Assembly: GCA_933228895.1 (NCBI GenBank)
Contig: OW121848.1
Coordinates: 88,555,470 to 88,619,469, forward strand
Reading direction: 5' to 3'
Source of the DNA: Platycnemis pennipes
Lineage: Eukaryota > Arthropoda > Insecta > Odonata > Platycnemididae
DNA: 64,000 nt
The first letter of the stretch is position 1; every line of letters starts with the position of its first letter. A program made the translations under genes and the position numbers. Below the pieces are notes generated by a model that saw only the letters and a list, made by a program, of their open reading frames with translations, searched no databases and was not told where the DNA came from. This document shows positions 10,719 to 22,227 of this stretch, in pieces.

Positions 10719-12286
10719 AGTTTTGTATTATAGGTATTGCCATGAATAAAATAACTGGTGACACTTAGTGTGCAGATGTGGTGAATAACGAACTTAAATT
10801 ATCTGAAAGCTTTATTTTACATCCAGTTGCAGAGAGTACGCATCCAAATTACATTGTTTTTATTCAAATAGATGAAAATAATTTGGCTATATATACCAGG
10901 TGTTTGCTTGGTGATGACTCACCTTGCCTTGGAACGGGCTGCTGAGTATTTTTGCAATGAAGGTTATACGTGAACTAGCAACGTTGAACTAAGTGACTGG
11001 CATCTGAAAATGGGGATTATTTTTAATGAATGGGTTGGAGATTTGTTAGGATTAGGACCTTATGGATTACCTTTTGGAGTACATTTTGCTTTTTAGAGCG
11101 CACTTAACTTGTGAAAATTATTTATGATGCAAAAGTGATTACTTACATCGCATTTAGTTATTATGACGCCTTATGTGATCTCTTATTTGTCTTGATCAAA
11201 AAGAGATTTAAAGTCTATCCGTTTGGCATTCTATCTAAGTGTGAACATACGATCTGGTAGAATGCTTGTCTGAGTTCTTTCAGTAATCTCTTATCTTTTG
11301 AGCAACAATTGTGACCCCTTTCACAAATCATATTAATTATAATATGTATATCACTTGTAAATTACATAAAGCTCGCCTATCATCTGCCTTATACCCAGCA
11401 AGTCACCTTGGGAGTGCGTGTCAAGAGGTTGATTTCGACTACACATGCACATTTCGTAGGCTATGTGAAATGTTTTCTTTTGTGAATATCCTCGATTAAT
11501 CACCATTGAAACTGTTTGCATAGTTCTCAGCTAACATCGCTTAGACTCTCATGCAGCGTATGAAGAAAAATGCCCTCTATCTTGGTAGTCACGTCTTGGT
11601 GGTTAGGCATTTGGTTTACACGTGATCTCAGTAAAGGTTTGCTGCTATGATCACAGTTCTTTTCAAGAGTCATGGTTATTTATTTGTCCATTTAACTTTA
11701 AGCATTCTACAGAATCACTGGTTCTTGAAAGATTTATATCGGTTTTGATCAAGTTTTTCGACGGTCTATATCTCAGCATGAAGTCCTAACACGTTACTTA
11801 TTTATAACTTCATATTACTATTAATAAGTAATTCTGAGAGTGATACTGTAACCATTTACATGAACGTAATGCTTGTACGGTACAGATTCAGCCTTCTCAA
11901 CACACCTTCGAAGTGGCTTGCTGGTTTCTGATTGGAAGTATATGGATCATCTCTGAGACTCATTTCTCTGCTCCGCTGAGAGTCAGCTCTGAGAACATTT
12001 ATACTATAGTCTAATCTTATTGCATTCGAAAATACGAATGAAACTGGGTACATTTGGGGATAAATAATGTGAACGCGTTATAGCTCTGCGATAACAGCGT
12101 TAGTATACTGCGAATTATATTATGGTGAAAATGGTGATAGTTTGTAAATCAACTCTTTTACCCCCAGAGTGTCTTCTGGAGAGTATCATGTTAAACATTT
12201 GTCACCTCATGTAAATCAATAACTTGATTGGCATTCGAGGACACTTGGGTATCACGAAAACCAATAGACTTAGCAGTATTCAACAC
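10719..12286. other. AT-rich stretch without recognisable genes
   Basis: No gene assigned. A weakly tRNA-like segment near 11595-11655 was too degenerate to call. Confidence 0.4.
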
Positions 12287-12376
12287 AAATTGTGTGAAAT
12301 GGTGCAAAGAGTATTTGTTTTAAATAGACATAAATTGTGTGAAATGGTGCAAAGAGTATTTGTTTTAAATAAACAT
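12287..12376. repeat. tandem duplication, two 45-bp units
   Basis: Two adjacent units (12287-12331 and 12332-12376), each beginning AAATTGTGTGAAATGGTGCA, are identical except for one or two substitutions near the end (AAATAGACAT versus AAATAAACAT). Simple local duplication; no function seen. Confidence 0.9.
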
Positions 12377-15300
12377 TGATCTAAGATAGAAACTTTATTC
12401 TCCGGTTGCGGAATATTGTTTTAGTTGAGTTCAATAACTTGACCGATCATAGTGTGGGCGGTCAAGTTAATTCCCCCTGAGATTAATGAGGATAAATACT
12501 ATGTCAATATATAACATGATGTTTACTGTCTAAATGAGTTTACAGTTCTTATAAAAAATGAATCTTCTCTTCTCGTGAGAATTTCAGCTCTCTACAAGCA
12601 AATTTGAAACCATTATTTATTGCGAAATATCCTGAAAATCATATGATGAAGTTTAGATCATTAGCATATTCTATTTTCCTTTGTGAACATATACAAGTAG
12701 ATTTAATACCACAAACCTTTCCTTCTATTACGCTGGTTTCTTAGTGTCACACCCAGTCTTTCATCCCCATCTGGCTTATATTGCGTTAAATGATGCTTGA
12801 ATAGACTTGCGAGGGTACCTTGCTTGTGTGACTGTGGTTGGTGGAAACCATAAAGAATCACATTTAAATACAACATTTAATGGCACGCCTCGGTTACGAG
12901 GAAGATGTATTTTGTTACAACTGTGATGACTATTAGGCGTAGAAATGCGTAGCAAAAACGTGTGTGCATTTAATGCGATGAAAAATGGATAATTAAGCAT
13001 GGTTGAGCATTTAGTTTTGCGTTCCGCAGCCATAACATCAGGTATTTTGCTATAGCTGTACCCGAGTCTGATGAAAACTCTCTTTCCCAGAAATTTTTTT
13101 TTAGCGGGAAGTCGAGTGTTCGCACATTGCTCATCTCTGCAGAGCTTTACTAATGCATTAGGGCCGCCCATTATGTGTTTTTACCACCGAAATTTATTTC
13201 AACCATATTTCGCTGAAGTATCTCTTGAACTGAAAACAGGAGTCATTTATAGTTTACCTGGCCTTGGTTTTAGAATGCTTTCAATTGCCGCTCCATTTCA
13301 TTTACTCGTGGTGTAGTCTCCTTCGTACGTGGCGGCGTAGAAGCTTTGCAGTAGAGCCAGATAAGCTCATTGTACGTACGTTTATAAAATAACGGTGGGA
13401 GTTGAGTCCATCTGAAAAATATAAGATCATTTTTTTTCTTTCCCTTATATGAATTCTGGTGGGTGGGTAAAATTTTTTCAACTAAACCAAGTTTTTATAA
13501 AAGAGTCTTCGCGTACGTTCCAGTTTGTGGGCTTACTTGGTCTAACGATATTTGGCCTTGTAAGTTCAGCCTGACCATGCGGCATTAGTTCGTTTTACTT
13601 CCCTAGCTACTCTAAAGAAGAATAATTGTTTTACATCGCCCTCCTTCTCCTCCCTGATCCTTTAATATCGTCTAAATTTTGCTTCTTTCCTAATTCCCTT
13701 TGCTACCCGAGCTTTCGGGTAACTACTTTTTGTGTCGTAATATTCGTTCTATCAAGTGTTTCAATTTGCACCAACGCTTTCCTCCGCTCGAAAAAATGGC
13801 AAAAATCTGTCCAAGGTCGTTTGTCCTCGCCATATCATGCTTTTGGTTTATCCCCCTCCGTCCACACGTTCTTTCGCGGGCAGTCCCCGCATATCTTTTT
13901 TCCCCTCTCCCTTTCAACCCCTGGAACGCATGCCACTTTACACAAATCGACGCTCTCCCGTGCATTTCTTGCTTTTTATTTTGTCGAAAAACTAAGGGGT
14001 TTGTTTCGAGTCGGGCGGTCGTCCGGAAAAAAATATGTAATCCGTGGCGCCGCTCGATATTAAACTCACCGACCATCGCTTACCAGCGGCTCTAAATAAA
14101 CACCCGATTGTGCTCCCATTACCTCCTGTCGCCTTGCCATCTCTCCTCTCGGTTTTTGTTCCCATGTTTTCATACCTGTCTCTTTTTTAAGCTCTTGCTC
14201 TTCTCCTCTTACGCTGCTCTCCTTTCCACCTCTCAGTCCCATTCTACCTCTTTTTCTCTGTCCCTCTTCTCATATCCTCAACAGGCAACAAAAAAATCAG
14301 GCTCGGCGTCCGCCCCCATTCACTCTCTCCTCATCCTCTTAAAACCTTGCCATGTCTGCCTCTTACCCGAAAATATGCAAGACTGAATTCAGCGCTGTGA
14401 ATCTGTGTGACTGTGTCTTTCTCAAAGCTGCGTATAACCACGGATGTAGCAAGGTTTCATCTGAAGAGGGATTTATCTACTGATATGTGTGAAAATTGTC
14501 CTGGGATTAAAATAACTACCCTATTTGCAACTCGTTACAGACAGTAGTAATAAGAATTTGATTTAATGTGGGTATGTAGATAATGTTTCTCCCATGGTAA
14601 ATTATACGAAGTTAATGGCACTGTCAGTGGTCGTATGTGTTACGCCACAGCGCCGAATCGTTTGTATTCGTTCAACGATGATAACGTACAGCTATTTTAT
14701 GATCTTTGATTCAAAAAGGATATTTTCAGCTGTGGCCACACGAATTAATCTGATATTCGTCGCATGAGTTCTTGAGCATGTCATTTTCACGGAAGGTTAA
14801 ATAGTTTGTATACATTCAGGTACTTTTTTGCTTTGATGGCTTGGTTTTACTTCTCTTTCAGTAAACCTAATTTTCTCTTTTACAATAGGATATTAAGAAA
14901 ATGAAGCTTGAATCACGTTCATAGAGGCCATATTTTGACGGATTATTCCTACATTAGGAGAATATGATTTAAAAATAGATCGGTATTAGAAGTGGAAAGA
15001 GTGTTTTTTTTTGGTCTCGAATACTTACACGAGACAAGATAGATAGTTGAGAATTTAGGATTAGTCATGTTATATAATTTATTAAAATAATTATCTCGAG
15101 GGCACAACTTATGACCAGTATGGCGGCTTTTTTGCTGCAATTTTCTTCGCACTATTTCCTGTGGTAAATGCCTTCCACTCAATTTCCAATGTTATTCCTA
15201 TGGCTGAATACCTTTGTACTAGAAAACTACGAGTTTCAGCAAGCCTGCAGCGAGATCCCTCCGAAGGACTTGAATTGACACGACCAATGCATGAGTTAAT

Positions 15301-16999
15301 CGGAGAATTTCACGAAAGGAGAGTGAGATAAAAGCCTAAGTCCATTTGGAAATTCTACTCACACATACTCATGCTCGTCTGTGTTAATTACGTTTCGAAA
15401 ACGGTTGAGCCGGTTAGGTAGCTTCCCTTCCGCTTCAGAATGCGCATACAACTTTATTTCTTTTTTTCGTTTTGTACCCACGTGGGTTCTATTCCGTTCA
15501 AAAAGCGTGCGGTGGATCAGCACAAAGGAAGGGATGGTTACGTGCATATGTCAACGTGGTTAATTAGTTGCTGCCACTCAAACCTGGATGATAGTAGACT
15601 GTGTGGATTCGACCCTCGAGTTCTCTGCTTTGCTCAGGATTCCTTCTCTTGCTCCGTTTTCATTCTCTTCCGTGCCGGAAATATATGCGGTTTAATTGGG
15701 GCAAAATGCGTGGTACTAACCGATAATTATTTCACCAACTTAATTTGGAGCTTAAATATACTCTCTGATGCCGTAAACGTGGTTTGCATTGTTCTTTTGC
15801 GTATATGGGGAAGAGCGAGCGCTTTGGGCTTCCTGAAGGCCAGATTATTTGCTGTCAGATACATTACCTGCTACAAAGTATAAGCGGAAAGTGTTCCTCT
15901 TGAATGATGAAAAGCGCTAGTTAGAATTCAACCCCTCCGAGCCATAGTTGTTCTGTGAAGCAGTTGGCAGTTGAGGTCTCTCCCAAATGAAATTCTTAAA
16001 AATTGATGTTGTTGAAGGTATTCATTTAAAACGTATTCAGCCACAGGAATGCGTGCTAAGAGTTGCACATATAAGGTGCAATTCACATGATGGTTCACTG
16101 AAGCATGTTATCATAGGAAGTTATCATGAAACATGTTATCAGGATTCCACCTATTTTCAACAGAAGACTCATAAACCTGCACTAAATGGGGTAGAGCCAG
16201 TGTTTTTATCTGCCAACCCAAAACGATCCTGCCTAATCTAAAATTGGTTCAACTCTTATATAAGACTCAAGATCAGATCACTGTTAGCATCAACGAGATA
16301 TTTGGAATTACTCTCTACATCAGGAGGAAAATATGATGATTAGGTCAATAACTTCACTTTACTTGGTCTATATTGAATACTTTGAAGGCTCTTAGTATGA
16401 ATTCACCTTCACGAGATTCTGCTTGTCTAGCAAAGCTTGGCCAGTAATTTATCTCACACCTTAAGAACTATGACGGATGATCTGGCTCTTGTTCCTAGAA
16501 GGGGTCTTGATAGAATTTTTAGCTTGATATTTGCAGCTTACTTTCTGTAGAAAATAACTCTAGAAGGAAAACAAACCTATAAAGCTGTTTGATGCTTAAC
16601 TTTTTGCGAAATTGTTTTCCGCTTGAGCATTTCGAAGAATATCAAGTTGAAAACAATTTTCATTCGAAAGCAAGAGAGAGAGAGAGAGTAAAAATTATAA
16701 TTTTTCTTATGAACTTATGAATCATCTTTTTCTCAATGTCCTTAAATCTGTCCAGAAGAGGGAGAACAGAATTTTGCGTTATTTCACAAATGCAGAATCA
16801 AACGGGTGAACTTTTTTTTCCCCGGCGGTCACGCTTAAACTCAAATCGTGAGCTTGCACGTGTTAAAACATTTATGACCCGCTCAGACGTCACTCTGTAA
16901 TGCATGTGGCCGTGTTTCATCCCGGGGAAAGACGAAAAAATATATTTTTTTACCAAACCTGTTGGACGGAAAAAAAACCACCTTTTTCACCCTGAATCG
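12377..16999. other. AT-rich stretch; pyrimidine-rich segment and a short (AG)n run
   Basis: No gene recognised. The plus strand is pyrimidine-rich at about 13620-14350, which produces domain-less open frames on both strands there. A short (AG)n microsatellite lies at about 16672-16688. A weak tRNA-like segment with a B-box-like GGATTCGACCC near 15605-15615 is too degraded to call. Confidence 0.4.
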
Positions 17000-17324
17000 T
17001 CGCTTTTGCAATGTCTCTCGGCTCACCTTTGACAGATTTTATCGAAGACGGACTCCCGACGAGGAACTTAGGGAAAAGAGAGAGGGGTGAGAGTCATGAG
17101 GATGGAGAGACCGCCGATGGGTGGAGGAAGGGTGAGGGAACAAGGTGTGAATCCGTCCCTCATTCCTCGGGGTCAAACGGCGGAGTGTCCGGGGTCGTGT
17201 CCAGCTGGTCGGAGAGGGAGAGATGCTTGTCGAACGTTTCCGTGGGGTTGGGAGAACGGATGGAGAGGGAGAAAGAGAGGAAGCGCCTCCGTTCTTCTCC
17301 ACCAAGCCCGACACCTCCACTTAG
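17000..17324. other. GC-rich island 3
   Basis: A GC-rich, CpG-containing block, purine-rich on the plus strand, sits between AT-rich sequence and a LINE tail. The open frames on both strands (such as 17011-17445) are low-complexity and run across the border into the LINE tail, which argues against a real gene. Confidence 0.45.
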
Positions 17325-17830
17325 TCTACATCTACATCTACGTAGTACCCTGCCAGCCACCGCGAGGGTTGTGTCAGGGGGTGAAATATCACCATACATG
17401 CACTACCTGTATGCAGCTATAGATAAAATGCTACTACTTCATTAAATACGTAAACGCAAATAAATGGTTGGTACTATCTACGCAGTAATAAAGTGATTAC
17501 TGATTATAAAAGCATCTACTTAAATACAATGATCTATATTTCCCCAGCATGCATGGGTTTTAAATGCTAACATGCTTCATGCTAAAAGCATACTACTAAC
17601 TATTCCAGCAATACTTCACCTGTATATCCCTTTTGCCCTTTATCTTCTCATATGGCATGCGGGGAAAAATGACATTTTAAATCTATCGGTGTGACTATCC
17701 ATCTTTATAAACTTGTTCATTTGATCAAATCTACGCAACCGTTCTTAATATATTTCTAACGTCATCTGAAAGAATAACAGCTGCTATTTTACTTCAGGCA
17801 TTTAGTCTAAATCTTAACCTAAGTTTCTTT
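17325..17830 (-). mobile_element. LINE 3' fragment, hairpin-tail family
   Basis: The segment is collinear with the 3' part of the LINE at 42.4 kb. It contains the terminal hairpin block (CCCTGCCAGCCACC at about 17348), the adjoining ATGCACTAC block, then degraded C-terminal codons for DRFKMSFFP near 17660-17680 and RLRFRLN near 17800-17830. Several stops interrupt the reading frame. It begins with TCTACATCTACATCTAC, the reverse complement of the (TAGATG)n-type tail. It is 5' truncated near 17830. Confidence 0.85.
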
Positions 17831-17837
17831 TTCGAGA

Positions 17838-17910
17838 CGTGGCCCTGGTGGTTTCTCAAACCTCCAGGACATCAACCCATGAGGCGTGGTTCGATGCTAG
17901 GTGACGCTGC
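17838..17910 (+). repeat. possible degenerate tRNA-like SINE head
   Basis: TGGCCCTGGTGG resembles an A box, and GTGGTTCGATGC about 45 bases later fits a B box. No clear SINE body or tail follows. It may be a decayed SINE head abutting the LINE fragment; chance is also possible. Confidence 0.3.
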
Positions 17911-20099
17911 CGGAAATGAGGTTTACCGTTGTAGTACTAACTGAGGGCTCGAAAAATAATAACATGATGTAGCCAGCGGGTGGTGAAACAATTGGGTTGG
18001 AAAGAGTAAGGTTAAAAGAGAGTGTAGCTGCGGACGGATGTGTAGGGATTTCGGGGGCGGGTGGCGCGGTGGGAGTTGACGGGAGAGGGGCGCAACTTTG
18101 GGAATCAAAGGGCCACGGGGAGGATTGATCCGCCTCCAGCGATATAAGGTCCTCTCAAAGGAGGGGCAGATGCTGGAAGAAAGCGATCTTTTGCGAGAAA
18201 GCGTGCTTACCGGAGGTGTATTTGGTTTCGTAGCTTCTAATTTCCTCCTTTTGTTTGCTCTCTGCGCCCTGAAAAAGCGGAAACTTTAAGTTTGATCTTC
18301 TTGTAAACAAATTTTGTGTAATCCCTCATTTTTTAAAATTACACTTATCCTTCAGGAATTTGGGCGATATTGTGAGGAAAGACTCCCGGAGGGACCGTTT
18401 TGTAAACCTTTTTGACTTTTAATTACGCCATATACCGTATATTAATGACGAGCTTATTCCTGGATGTATCGTTATACTCTGGAAAAATTATAATAAAGCA
18501 AACAATATGATGTTGAGGTAATCCTAATGAAATGACGTTGGACGAAATTTTCCCCTAAGGAATTATCTAAGGCGCGCCTAAAATCGTTGCCAAAAATAAA
18601 AGCAAAGCAAGCCATTACGGTAAGAAAAGATAGGGGCTGGCTGGAGTGGAGAGTTATGCTTCCATAATTCTATGGCCTCTCTGGACAAAGAAGTTTTGTT
18701 GCAATGAGCAAACGCAATCTTCCCAAGACTAGCGGTATTCTCTACATTTTGCGGGAGCAATAACTCACGTGTAATTTTCCAACTTTAGCAAGAACTCCTA
18801 TTATGAAGTTTTCTGGTGAATGGGCCTAGAATTTGTGATTTAGTGGTAATAATAAGAAATGTTATTGTTAAATTACAACTACGCGACGCCTTTCAAGTCT
18901 ATTAGTGGAAACGGAATTGTCTTACATTCAGATGACTCGTGGTACGTATGCTATTCTCACTGCATCTGCGATTAGATTTTCACCACGGTGAGAGAATTTC
19001 GGTTCTCGCTCCTCATTTGGAAAAAAGGGGGAAATCGCCTTTTTTTGACCATACATGCAGCATCTTCGTTCATTCTTCAAAATAAATTTCATTTTCAAAG
19101 AAGGATAAGCTGGCATTTTTTTCACTATTCTTTTGTTAAGTGGTTCAAAGCAGGAATTGTGTAAAATCTTCACGGAAAAAAGAGAGGCTATTTCATTTAA
19201 GTACTTACTTGACTCTTGTGTGGCTCCATACTGCCATTCTATGACATAGTCATAAAGTAAAGCATAAATAATAGTCATAAATAAGGCATTCTCCTCTGAG
19301 AGTATTAATCTCTGCACAGTCCCTTTGAGCACATTAAGGAGGACGTATGTACTTGATTGCCTGCGAGGTTTCACATATTTGACATGAAAAATTCCTCTCC
19401 CTAGCTCCTGGCCTAATTTGCCTGATTGGCTGCGACGTGCTGTCACTGGTTATATCCCTCCTCAAGCATGGATTCCGCATTGGTGTCAGGAACAAGCTTA
19501 AGCTAGAATTGGTGACGTCACTTCGGCAATTTAAGAACCTCGAAACAATTCCGTTTCTACTATTCTTATAATCTTTTCACGCTAAGTTAATTTGTTCGAA
19601 TATCCTTCAACTCTCGCATGCACCAAGCACAATGAGTTGAAGACTTCGAAGCAGCAAAGCCGAAGCTTGCGCGAACTGTGTGTTTTATCATTACATATTG
19701 TCCTCATTGGTTACTAATGCTAAGATTGGTTTCACGCAGGTTTTTACTTCAGTCTTCTGTCGCCTTAGTTCTCGATATTAGCATTGCTTATATCATTTTT
19801 GTTCATTTCCATGTTTCTAATCCGAAGTGTTCCTCTACAGATTTTCTTTTTACTGTTCCCTCACATCTTTATGAGAGCACAATCAGTCTCCAAATGTTTC
19901 CGATGAGGTTTCTTCACATTTTAAAATTATAACGTATATATCTTTTAACCTCTAGAGAACCTATGCATTAGCTACTCTATATTTCCCCTTATTCTCTATC
20001 ATTTCTCTATAATATTTCTTTGTAAATGCTTCCATTCCTTCATATTACTGACGTGTCTCTAGCAACCATTCTCTCTTCTATGTAAAAGCATGCTACAGC
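17911..20099. other. AT-rich stretch with one long unassigned open frame
   Basis: Apart from the open frame listed separately at 18928-19446, nothing was recognised. Confidence 0.4.
18928..19446 (-). other. unrecognised 172-codon open frame
   Basis: An open frame on the minus strand with mixed, protein-like composition, containing for example GKLGQELGRGIFHVKYVKP. It has no ATG at its upstream end (the first codon is GTG; the first internal ATG is well inside). I recognise no domain. A frame this long is roughly what chance could give once or so in a window of this size. It could be a decayed transposon piece or noise; I do not call it a gene. Confidence 0.2.
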
Positions 20100-20200
20100 T
20101 CTACATCTACAAATTACCCTGCTAATCTCCTCTAAGGTGTGTCATCACCAATCATGCTATCATCACCAATTATGTACTAAACAAGAATCGTCTACTACAA
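20100..20200 (-). mobile_element. degraded LINE 3' tail, hairpin-tail family
   Basis: CTCTACATCTAC followed by TTACCCTGCTAA, GGTGTGTCATCACC and a decayed version of the next block matches the 3' terminus of the 42.4 kb LINE in the same orientation. The hairpin is partly lost. Confidence 0.6.
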
Positions 20201-20389
20201 GCACTAAGAGTTATTGTAAAAATTAAAGATGAAATATATATATTAGTCATGCATTCTCCAGGTAGCATGGGTCAGTAGACTATCCGGATAAACGTGGCAA
20301 TGAACAATATATTAGAATTTCCACAGCGAAGTAATACATTCCTTAGGGATTTCGCGAAGTTATCAATCCTTGAATTTGTGGAAATGAAG

Positions 20390-20768
20390 TTTTATGGCGT
20401 GGTGTTATCGAAGAATGATGAAGATAAAATGGATTGACCGAGAGTGACGCACATGGAAGTCTTATGAAGACTGGGAGAAAACAGAAGTCTGCTGAAATCT
20501 CTAAAAAGAAGACGGACAACTTAATCGGCCAAATCTTAAGGCACTATGGCCAGATGAAGGAAATCGTCGAAAAGTTAACGGGAAATGTGTATGGGGCAGG
20601 GCTCGTATTTGATATGTGGACCAAGTTGTGAAGAACGTAAAAGAGAAGAATTACGTAAATATAAAAAGGATGGCCTATTGAGGAATCGAGTGTAGGGCTG
20701 CGTCAAACCAGTCTTAGAATTGTTGACCGATGATGATGATACCAGAGTATGATGATGATGAAGAAGAT
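20390..20768 (+). mobile_element. LINE 3' fragment, (GAT)n-tailed family
   Basis: The sequence parallels the C-terminal region of the 39.7 kb LINE in several frames: WCYRRMMKIKWID near 20405-20435, then LIGQILRHYGQMKEIVE near 20520-20570, then the block GGCTGCGTCAAACCAGTC at 20697. It ends in GATGATGATGAT with a second GAT run at 20749-20762. Frameshifts and stops make it a dead fragment, 5' truncated near 20390. Confidence 0.8.
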
Positions 20769-21849
20769 TTATTTAATTCCAGGCTTGAATAATGTAATAA
20801 TTTCAAATAGCATATTTGGAAATAATGAGTTTAAAAAATCTCTACATTATTTATGAATTGCTTAAGGTACATTGCGAGTATTCGCTGAGGAACTAACTAT
20901 TGCCGTAAGCTGACGTTTATTGTATTTTATAAAAATCGCTGTTATTTTCATCAAATATACCCTCACAATCGCGCAGCTCCTTGGTATGCTTCTGCTTTTT
21001 GAATAACAATGCGTTTCATTGACGGGCGTTGGCATTTATTTTTTCGTCACAAGTTCATGTTGAGTTCCTCATCCACGATTTGGCTGCCACCTCCGGCCAT
21101 TCGCAGAACTTTGATTGATGGGACAGTGCATGATGGATCATAATATCACTCTTTGTTATTGTGTTGAGTCAACACGTGGCTTGAATGCCTTGTTGGAACG
21201 GCGGCCGGGGCCATTTCGTTCATTTGCGGCCGTTTCCCTCGTGGAAGGTAAACAAAGGCGCAAGGGTTGTGCGTCTGAAAACGTGTTTGCGGACGCAAAC
21301 CTTTGACAGCACGGAGCCAAGGCACGCGATTATCCGTACTTAACGGCCCAATAGTGTAATTTCCGATTCCAAGTACCAACAATAATGTTTTGATGGCCTT
21401 CAAAACTTGGTAAAGTTGGTCCAGAATTTCTTCGCGCCCAATGGTGTGGCAAGTGTGACGGCTCTATATGCAACTATCAGGAGTGGCAAAAGGCTAGATT
21501 TGAAGAAATGACCGCAAGCTTTGAAAATCACTATTATTCTGTTATGAAAATGTTACTTGTGGTGAAATTTATTCTTTGCTCACGCCTTTGAGTTAAGTTA
21601 TCTTCTTTTTGTGGTATTTGTGTTTATGCACCTGATATTATAATATTCGATCGCAACCATCATGCGAATTTTGTTAACTCTATCTCATTCTGGAAATGAG
21701 AAATTAAATCTCACCCCTCTTTCGGTCAGCACAAGTAGCGGATATGCGGATATTCTTAGCCAATTGAGCAAGCAACATCGTGAAGCGAAAAAGATGCTGG
21801 AAATATTTTAGTTATTGAAATGAGGAACTTCTGGTTACACTTTGTGTTA
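20769..21849. other. AT-rich stretch without recognisable genes
   Basis: Nothing assigned. Short overlapping frames at 21115-21403 lack recognisable domains. Confidence 0.45.
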
Positions 21850-22227
21850 GGTTGGTTATTCAGGGGAGGCGACTGACAGCTGAGGTCATTTACGACTTTT
21901 TTAGGATAGGTAGGCATTTGGGTAATGGAAGGAACATTTAAGGAAATGGAGGAAGGGTTTAAAGAAACCCGGCGTTGGCATTAGCCTACTGAAAACGACA
22001 GGCGCCTAGGGGACCAAGGATTAACGTCCCATCCGACGGACGGAGTACTTGGCGACGACGGACGTACTTGCTCTGGATTGCTGAATCCTGACGACCTGAA
22101 TTGCTCTCCACTAGGCAGTCAATTAGGGATCGATTTGCCACTGAAAAATGCGCGACTACCGGGAATCGAACTCGGGCCCTCAGGATGCGAGGCCAGTACT
22201 CTAGCCACCACACCAAACCGATCCCCA
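21850..22227 (-). mobile_element. tRNA-derived SINE (family 2), copy 1
   Basis: Read on the minus strand, a tRNA-like head (GTGGTGGCTAGAGTACTGG as A-box region, GAGTTCGATTCCCGG as B-box region) is followed by a body containing CGGATGGGACGTTAAT, GGCGCC and GCTAATGCC. It ends with GTAAATGACCTCAGCTGTC and CCTCCCCTGAATAA. Copies at 35.3 and 57.6 kb share these blocks in the same order. This is the best-preserved tRNA head of the three. RNA polymerase III would drive it, with a LINE supplying the machinery. Confidence 0.8.

Noticed and set aside
10641..10750. ATGAATAAA direct repeats as a target duplication for the 10.6 kb LINE fragment
   Set aside because: Similarity to the LINE extends into the left repeat, and 25 unexplained bases lie after the tail, so the repeat is probably coincidental.
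13626..14386. Four overlapping frames of 79-145 codons
   Set aside because: Plus-strand pyrimidine richness keeps several frames open at once. No domain is recognisable and there is no consistent frame preference.
15540..15615. Possible tRNA gene or SINE head
   Set aside because: It has a B-box-like GGATTCGACCC and a weak A box, but no cloverleaf, body or tail.
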